Shown piece after piece: positions 58,969 to 64,000 of a stretch of DNA of 64,000 nucleotides. The position numbers and the translations under genes are program-made. The stretch is from Azospirillum melinis (GTDB lineage Bacteria > Pseudomonadota > Alphaproteobacteria > Azospirillales > Azospirillaceae): positions 62,001-126,000 of the forward strand of contig NZ_WHOS01000005.1 in the NCBI RefSeq assembly GCF_013340935.1. The letters are read 5' to 3'. The notes under the pieces were generated by a model. The model made no database searches. It worked only from the letters and a program-made list of their open reading frames with translations, and was not told the origin of the DNA. How positions within the stretch are numbered: position 1 is the first letter of the stretch; each line of letters starts with the position of its first letter.

Positions 58969-60386
58969 GCAACGCCCCCGCTGGTGCCGTCCCCGGTGCT
59001 CTCATGCGCCGCGACGATGTTCGCGACATAGACCGCGAAGGCTTCGCCGCGCTTCTCGAAATTGGCAAACTGGTCCCATGACGCGCAAGCTGGGGACAAC
59101 AGCACGCAGGAGCCCTCCAGCCGTTCCGCCAGGGCCAGTCCGGCCGCCTTCGCGGTCGCAACATCCAGCGTTCCACAGCGTGTATAAGCAACACCCTGCG
59201 CGTCGAGCCATGCGGCGAATTGTTCCTGCGCCTCGCCGATCAGGAAGGCGTGGCGGACCCGGCCCATATAGCCCTCCAGGCCGTTCAACCCGGTGTCCTT
59301 GGCCTGTCCGCCGAGGATCCAGTAGATCGGGTCGAAGGTCGCCAGCGCCTTTTCGGTGGCGTCGGCGTTGGTCGCCTTGCTGTCGTTGACGAAGCGCACG
59401 CCGCTTGCCGTGCCGACCAGCTGCTGCCGGTGGGCGAGGCCGGGGAAGGTCGCCATCGCCGCGACGATGGCCGGCACCGGCAGGCCGGCGGCCTTGCAGG
59501 TGGCGAAGGCGGCAGCGGCGTTCTGCCAGTTATGGGCACCCAGCAGGCTGGGCAGGCCGGACAGCTCCACGACCTTAGCCGCCTCACCGTCGGTGTCGTC
59601 GACCAGCCAGCCATCGGCGGCATAGACGCCGCCCGCCACCGGCCCCTGGGCGGAGATAGGCCAGATGCGCTGATCGCCGGCGGCGACGAGGTCGGCGTGG
59701 ATTTTGCGGCAATGCTCGTCGTCCACCCCGATCACCGCGGTGCGCGGCCAGGTCTGGCGGTGGAAGATCAGTTTTTTGGCGGCGATGTAGCCCTCCATCC
59801 CGCCATGGCGGGCGAGATGGTCGGGCGTGATGTTCAGCAGGACAGCGATGTCGAAGGTGATCGAATGGGTCAGCTCCAGCTGATAGCTCGACATCTCCAG
59901 AACGCAGGTGCCGCCGGACCCGATATGATCGAAGGTCAGCACCGGCGTGCCCAGATTGCCACCCACCGCGGCCTTGCGGCCGGCGGCGGCCAGGATGTGG
60001 CCGATCAGGGTGGTGGTGGTCGACTTGCCGTTGGTGCCGGTGATGCCGATGAAGGCGCAGTCGCGCTCCGCCCGGCCCAGCAGCTCGATGTCGCAGATCA
60101 GCTCGATCCCCAGCGCGCGGGCGCGCTCGGCCACCGGATGCGGCTTGGGGTGTGTGTGGGGGATGCCGGGCGACCAGACGATGGTGGTCAGGTCCGACAG
60201 GTCGGCGCTGGCGAGATCGACCACGGCGAAGCCCTCGGCCTCCGCCGCGGCGCGGGAGGTGGGGTTGTCGTCCCACACCCGCACCTCGGCCCCGCTGTCG
60301 CGGAGCGCGCGGGCGGTGGCGAGGCCGGACTTGCCCAGCCCCATCACCGCGACCGGCAGCTCCTGCATGTAGAACAGGTCGATCAT
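58965..60386 (-). CDS. murD: UDP-N-acetylmuramoylalanine-D-glutamate ligase
   Basis: MurD adds D-Glu to UDP-MurNAc-L-Ala. The 473-residue protein has VAVMGLGKSGLATARAL at the N-terminus, the ATP loop GITGTNGKSTTTTLIGH, the HLARHGGMEGYIAAK region and the C-terminal domain with VNDSKATNADAT and LSPACASWDQF. The start at 60386 precedes a possible internal ATG six codons on. The mraY stop is 14 nt upstream, the largest gap in this part of the cluster. Confidence 0.97.
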   Translation of the reverse strand: MIDLFYMQELPVAVMGLGKSGLATARALRDSGAEVRVWDDNPTSRAAAEAEGFAVVDLASADLSDLTTIVWSPGIPHTHPKPHPVAERARALGIELICDIELLGRAERDCAFIGITGTNGKSTTTTLIGHILAAAGRKAAVGGNLGTPVLTFDHIGSGGTCVLEMSSYQLELTHSITFDIAVLLNITPDHLARHGGMEGYIAAKKLIFHRQTWPRTAVIGVDDEHCRKIHADLVAAGDQRIWPISAQGPVAGGVYAADGWLVDDTDGEAAKVVELSGLPSLLGAHNWQNAAAAFATCKAAGLPVPAIVAAMATFPGLAHRQQLVGTASGVRFVNDSKATNADATEKALATFDPIYWILGGQAKDTGLNGLEGYMGRVRHAFLIGEAQEQFAAWLDAQGVAYTRCGTLDVATAKAAGLALAERLEGSCVLLSPACASWDQFANFEKRGEAFAVYVANIVAAHESTGDGTSGGVA

Positions 60387-60400
60387 CGCCGGTGCCTCCC

Positions 60401-61486
60401 TCAGCGCAGCTTCAGCGTGGACAGGCCGACCAGCGCCAGGATCGAGGCGATGATCCAGAAGCGGATCACCACCGTCGGTTCGGCCCAGCCCTTCTTCTCG
60501 AAGTGATGGTGCAGCGGCGCCATGCGGAATACCCGCTTGCCGGTCAGCTTGAAGGAGGCGACCTGCACGATCACCGACACCGTCTCCAGCACGAAGAGGC
60601 CGCCGATGATGGCCAGCACGATCTCATGCTTGGTCACCACGCTGACCGCGCCCAGCGCGCCGCCCAGCGACAGCGATCCGGTGTCGCCCATGAAGACCAT
60701 GGCCGGCGGGGCGTTGTACCACAGGAAGCCCAGACCGGCACCGACCAGCGCGCCGCAGAACACCGCCAGTTCGCCTGAGCCCGGCACATGGTGGATCTGG
60801 AGATAGTTGGCGAAGATGGCGTTGCCCGACAGGTAGGAGATCAGGCCGAAGCAGCCGGCGGCGATCATCGTCGGCACGATGGCCAGCCCGTCCAGCCCGT
60901 CGGTCAGGTTCACCGAGTTGGAGGCGCCGACCATGATGAAGGCGCCGAAGGGCACGAAGAACCAGGACAGCTGGACCAGGAAATCCTTGACGAAGGGAAC
61001 CGCCACGCCACCCGACAGCGGCGGGGCCGACACCCACATGATCAGTGCCGAGGCGACCAGCCCGATGGCGATCTCCCAGCCCAGGCGGAAGCGGCCGGAC
61101 AGGCCCTTGGTGTTGCGCTTGGTCAGCTTCAGGTAATCGTCGCCGAAACCGATCAGACCGTAGCCGATGGTCACCAGCAGGACGATCCAGATATAGGCAT
61201 TGGTCAGGTCGGCCCACAGCAGGGTGCTGACCGTCATGGCGATCAGGATCATCAGGCCGCCCATGGTGGGCGTGCCTTTCTTCTTGAAATGGCTCTCCGG
61301 GCCGTCGGCGCGGATGGGCTGGCCTTCGCCCTGCTTGCGCTTCAGCCAGGCGATCAGGCGCGGAAAGAAGACGAAGCTGATGACCAGCGACGTGATCACG
61401 GCGCCGCCGGTCCGGAAGGTCAGGTACCGGAACAGGTTGAACGGCGAAAAGACGTCGGCCAGACCGAAGAGGAGGTTGTAGAGCAT
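60401..61486 (-). CDS. mraY: Phospho-MurNAc-pentapeptide translocase
   Basis: MraY forms lipid I on undecaprenyl phosphate. The 361-residue membrane enzyme has ten helices, the conserved start [29 protein letters not shown] region, the catalytic Asp pair in [18 protein letters not shown] and the HHHFEKKGW loop. The length matches the family. It starts 9 nt after murF and is followed by murD. Confidence 0.97.
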   Translation of the reverse strand: MLYNLLFGLADVFSPFNLFRYLTFRTGGAVITSLVISFVFFPRLIAWLKRKQGEGQPIRADGPESHFKKKGTPTMGGLMILIAMTVSTLLWADLTNAYIWIVLLVTIGYGLIGFGDDYLKLTKRNTKGLSGRFRLGWEIAIGLVASALIMWVSAPPLSGGVAVPFVKDFLVQLSWFFVPFGAFIMVGASNSVNLTDGLDGLAIVPTMIAAGCFGLISYLSGNAIFANYLQIHHVPGSGELAVFCGALVGAGLGFLWYNAPPAMVFMGDTGSLSLGGALGAVSVVTKHEIVLAIIGGLFVLETVSVIVQVASFKLTGKRVFRMAPLHHHFEKKGWAEPTVVIRFWIIASILALVGLSTLKLR

Positions 61487-61495
61487 TTGGGTCCG

Positions 61496-62995
61496 TCAGC
61501 CTCGCGGGGCCTGCGCGGATTGCGCGGCCGCCTGCGGCTGGTTGGTGGTTCGGGAGGCGGCTTTGTCCTCGCTTTCGCGCCCGCTGTCGAGTGCCGCGAG
61601 CGCATCGACGATCAGACCTGTACGACTGCCCAGGGACCCCTTGACCATGATGACGTCGCCGCCCTTAACGGTCCCGGTCACGAGGGGGGCCAACTCCACG
61701 CTGGTCTCGGTCCAGGCGCCGCGCATCGCCGCCGGCAGGCGGTCGAACAGCGTCTTCATGTGCGGCCCGCAGGCATAGACGGCATCGACATGAGCGGCGC
61801 GCAGCGGCTCGGCCAACCCGATGTGCAGCGCGTCGGCGCGCTCGCCCAGTTCCCGCATGTCGCCCAGCACGGCAATGCGCCGGCCGCCGGCGCCGGGGTC
61901 GATCTTGCCCAGCACTTCCAGCGTTGCGGCCATGGCGGCCGGGCTGGCGTTGTAGCTCTCGTCGATCAGCGTGAAGGCGCCTTGCGGCAGCTGGATGCGC
62001 TTGCGGGTGCCGCGCCCCTTCACCGGCGGCAGGCTGGACAGCGATCTTGTGGCGGCGGCGACATCGGCGCCCAGAGCCTTCACCGCCAACAACACCGCCA
62101 GACTGTTCATCACCCAGTGCCGGCCTGGCTGCGACAGGCAATATTGCACCCGTTCGCCGCGGATCAGTGCTGTCACCGCGCTGCAAGTGGCGTGCAGCGA
62201 GCAGTCAACCAGCCGGGCGTCGGCCTCTTCATGGGCGCCGAAGCTCCAGATGTCGGTCAGTCCCTGACGGCGGGCGGCAGCGGCCAGCCGGGCATACTGC
62301 CCGTTGTCACGGTTCAGCACGGCGATGCCGCCGGCATCCATCCCCTCGAAGATCTCGGCCTTGGCGTCGGCGATGGCCTCGACGCCGGAGAAGAATTCCA
62401 GATGCACCGCCTCGATGGTGGTGATGACGGCGACATGCGGCCTGACCTGCCGCGACAGCGGGCCGAGTTCGCCAGCGTGGTTCATCCCCAGCTCGAACAC
62501 GCCATAGCGGCTGTCGGCCGGCAGGCGGGCGAGCGACAGAGGCACGCCCCAATGGTTGTTCAGGCTGCCTTCATTGGCATAGGTCGCCCCCTGTGCCGAC
62601 AGGACGTGGCGCAACGTCTCCTTGGTCCCGGTCTTGCCGACGGAGCCGGTGACGCCGACGAAGCGCGCGTCGCAACGCGCCCGTGCCACCACGCCTAGCG
62701 CCGCCATCGACTCCAGCGTGTCGGACGGGGCGATCAGCAGCGGCGCGCCTTCAGGGAAGCCGTCCGGCAGATGGTCGACCATCGCCGCCGCGGCCCCGGC
62801 GGCCAGCGCGGCGCCGATGAAGGCATGCCCGTCGAAATTCGGTCCGCGGATGGCGACGAACAGGTCGCCCGCCGCCACCTTGCGGCTGTCGATGGCGACG
62901 CCGGTCGCGGTCCAGGCGGACGGGCCGGCAAGACGCCCGCCGGTCGCGGCCGCCGCCTCATCCGCTGTCCAAAGGACCGTCTTGTCCCCGCTCAT
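61496..62995 (-). CDS. murF: UDP-MurNAc-tripeptide-D-Ala-D-Ala ligase
   Basis: MurF adds the D-Ala-D-Ala made by Ddl. The 499-residue Mur ligase has the ATP loop GVTGSVGKTGTKE (the family GSxGKT form), NNHWGVPLSLARL, ELGMNHAGEL and DESYNASPAAM. The C-terminal ~30 residues are a disordered Ser/Gln/Ala tail absent from shorter homologues. It overlaps murE by 4 nt (ATGA). Confidence 0.96.
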   Translation of the reverse strand: MSGDKTVLWTADEAAAATGGRLAGPSAWTATGVAIDSRKVAAGDLFVAIRGPNFDGHAFIGAALAAGAAAAMVDHLPDGFPEGAPLLIAPSDTLESMAALGVVARARCDARFVGVTGSVGKTGTKETLRHVLSAQGATYANEGSLNNHWGVPLSLARLPADSRYGVFELGMNHAGELGPLSRQVRPHVAVITTIEAVHLEFFSGVEAIADAKAEIFEGMDAGGIAVLNRDNGQYARLAAAARRQGLTDIWSFGAHEEADARLVDCSLHATCSAVTALIRGERVQYCLSQPGRHWVMNSLAVLLAVKALGADVAAATRSLSSLPPVKGRGTRKRIQLPQGAFTLIDESYNASPAAMAATLEVLGKIDPGAGGRRIAVLGDMRELGERADALHIGLAEPLRAAHVDAVYACGPHMKTLFDRLPAAMRGAWTETSVELAPLVTGTVKGGDVIMVKGSLGSRTGLIVDALAALDSGRESEDKAASRTTNQPQAAAQSAQAPRG

Positions 62996-64000
62996 GCTCC
63001 AACCTCCGCTACGGCTTTCCGGGCCTCGTCCGCATCGTCGAACGGACGCACCTCGGTGCCGATCGTTTGTCCCTGTTCGTGGCCCTTGCCGGCGATGACC
63101 AGCACGTCGCCGGGCTGAAGCTGCCGAACCGCGGTGCGGATCGCCTCGGCCCGGTCGCCGATCTCCTCCAGCCTGCCGGCCAGATCCCCGGTGGCCCCGG
63201 CCAGCACCTGACCCCGCACGAAGGCGGGATCCTCAGTCCGCGGGTTGTCGTCGGTGACGATGGCGCGGTCGGCCAGTCTGGCCGCCAGCGCGCCCATCAC
63301 CGGCCGCTTGCTGCGGTCTCGGTCGCCACCGCAGCCGAACACCGTCACCAGATGGCGCGCGGCATGCGACCTCAGCGCCAGAAGCACCGTTTCCAGCGCG
63401 TCCGGCGTATGGGCGAAATCGACGTAGACCGTCGCCCCGTTGGGATGGGTCGCGACATGCTGCAACCGGCCCGGCACACCTTCCAGCGAGGAAAGGCTGT
63501 CCAGTGCCCGCCCGGCGTCGCCGCCGGATCCGATGACCAGACCCAGCGCGCAAAGCACGTTCCAGGCCTGGAACCTACCCGCCAGCGGCAGGTCCACCGT
63601 CACGTCGCGGCCGAGCACGGACAGGGAGAGGCGCTGGCCATGGGCCAGCGGCTCCACCCCGGTTACCCGAAGCTCGGTGCCGGCCAGACCATAGGACAGG
63701 ACCCGGTGGCCACGGTCGTTACAAATGGTGGCAAAATGTTGAAATTCCGGAGAGTCGGCGTTCAGCACCGCCACCGCGCCCGGCGGCAGGACGCGGTCGA
63801 ACAGCATCGCCTTGGCGTCGCGGTACGCCTCCATCGTTCCGTGATAGTCGAGATGGTCCAGCGTTAGGTTGGTGAAGCCGGCGGCCTTGATCGCCACCCC
63901 GTCCAGCCGGAACTGCTCCAGCCCGTGGCTCGACGCCTCCATCGCCAGATGCTCGATGCCGGCATCCTTGGCGGCGGCAAGGTCGCGGCGAAGCGACACC
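62992..64000 (-). CDS. murE: UDP-MurNAc-tripeptide synthetase (5' end cut off)
   Basis: MurE adds meso-diaminopimelate to UDP-MurNAc-L-Ala-D-Glu. The frame is open to the window edge, so about 150 N-terminal residues are missing of a family near 490. The visible part has MEASSHGLEQFRLDG, TNLTLDHLDYHGTMEAY, VYVDFAHTPDALE and the acceptor-specific motif DNPRTEDP, in which the DNPR form selects meso-diaminopimelate over lysine, as expected in a Gram-negative cell. Confidence 0.96.
   Translation of the reverse strand, partial: VSLRRDLAAAKDAGIEHLAMEASSHGLEQFRLDGVAIKAAGFTNLTLDHLDYHGTMEAYRDAKAMLFDRVLPPGAVAVLNADSPEFQHFATICNDRGHRVLSYGLAGTELRVTGVEPLAHGQRLSLSVLGRDVTVDLPLAGRFQAWNVLCALGLVIGSGGDAGRALDSLSSLEGVPGRLQHVATHPNGATVYVDFAHTPDALETVLLALRSHAARHLVTVFGCGGDRDRSKRPVMGALAARLADRAIVTDDNPRTEDPAFVRGQVLAGATGDLAGRLEEIGDRAEAIRTAVRQLQPGDVLVIAGKGHEQGQTIGTEVRPFDDADEARKAVAEVGA

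Overview
The window is high-GC chromosomal DNA from an alphaproteobacterium, most likely a Rhodospirillales member close to Azospirillum. The pointers are a short ProRS without an editing insert, RNase J, a DUF1467 gene next to methylmalonyl-CoA epimerase, the lolC-lolD pair after proS, a GGAAC-N16-CGTT (EcfG-type) promoter, an FtsZ with a long Pro/Gln linker, and a compact dcw cluster. This placement is inferred from gene content; no database search was possible. I saw no rRNA, tRNA, CRISPR array, prophage or insertion sequence.

Layout. 1-6.9 kb: end of the respiratory complex I operon (nuoM, nuoN) running into birA, coaX, rnj, mce and a DUF1467 gene on the plus strand. 6.9-9.4 kb: tag, then a 490-nt non-coding stretch with a strong terminator and an alternative stem, then two unrecognised coupled genes. 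9.5-17.5 kb: proS, lolCD, a dienelactone hydrolase-like gene, an isochorismatase-like gene (minus), and the coupled run crcB-rluC-HAD phosphatase-ATP12 chaperone. 17.5-24.1 kb: PRC-barrel and YgfZ-like genes (minus), then a complete four-gene nucleoside-type (BMP) ABC importer. 24.2-31.1 kb: DUF29, an unknown gene, psd-pssA, an ACT-domain protein, small membrane genes, a CYTH protein and a chemoreceptor. 31.2-37.9 kb (minus): an acetyltransferase, the queuosine operon queA-tgt-queF-queG, and an ABC1-family kinase. 38.4-46.9 kb (plus): an orphan substrate-binding protein, ppx/gppA, rlmE, guaB, an unknown minus-strand gene, ligA and a bacteriohemerythrin. 47.2-64 kb (minus): murE (cut by the window), murF, mraY, murD, ftsW, murG, a small unknown gene, murC, murB, ddl, ftsQ, ftsA, ftsZ, lpxC.

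How the genes work together. The dcw block makes the lipid II precursor (MurE/F/D/C/B, Ddl, MraY, MurG) and the divisome core (FtsW, FtsQ, FtsA, FtsZ); most neighbours overlap by 4 nt, which implies translational coupling. LpxC at its end commits to lipid A. The que genes perform the late steps of tRNA queuosine synthesis. Psd and PssA are consecutive phospholipid enzymes. LolCD exports lipoproteins.

The most interesting signals are regulatory or structural rather than a new gene system: mutually exclusive RNA stems at 7.6 kb, an inverted-repeat element that became an in-frame tail of MurB, an EcfG-type promoter before a DUF3309 gene, a palindrome inside the guaB promoter, related palindromes before two substrate-binding protein genes, a terminated leader or sRNA candidate at 38.2 kb, and a small unknown gene inside the mur cluster.
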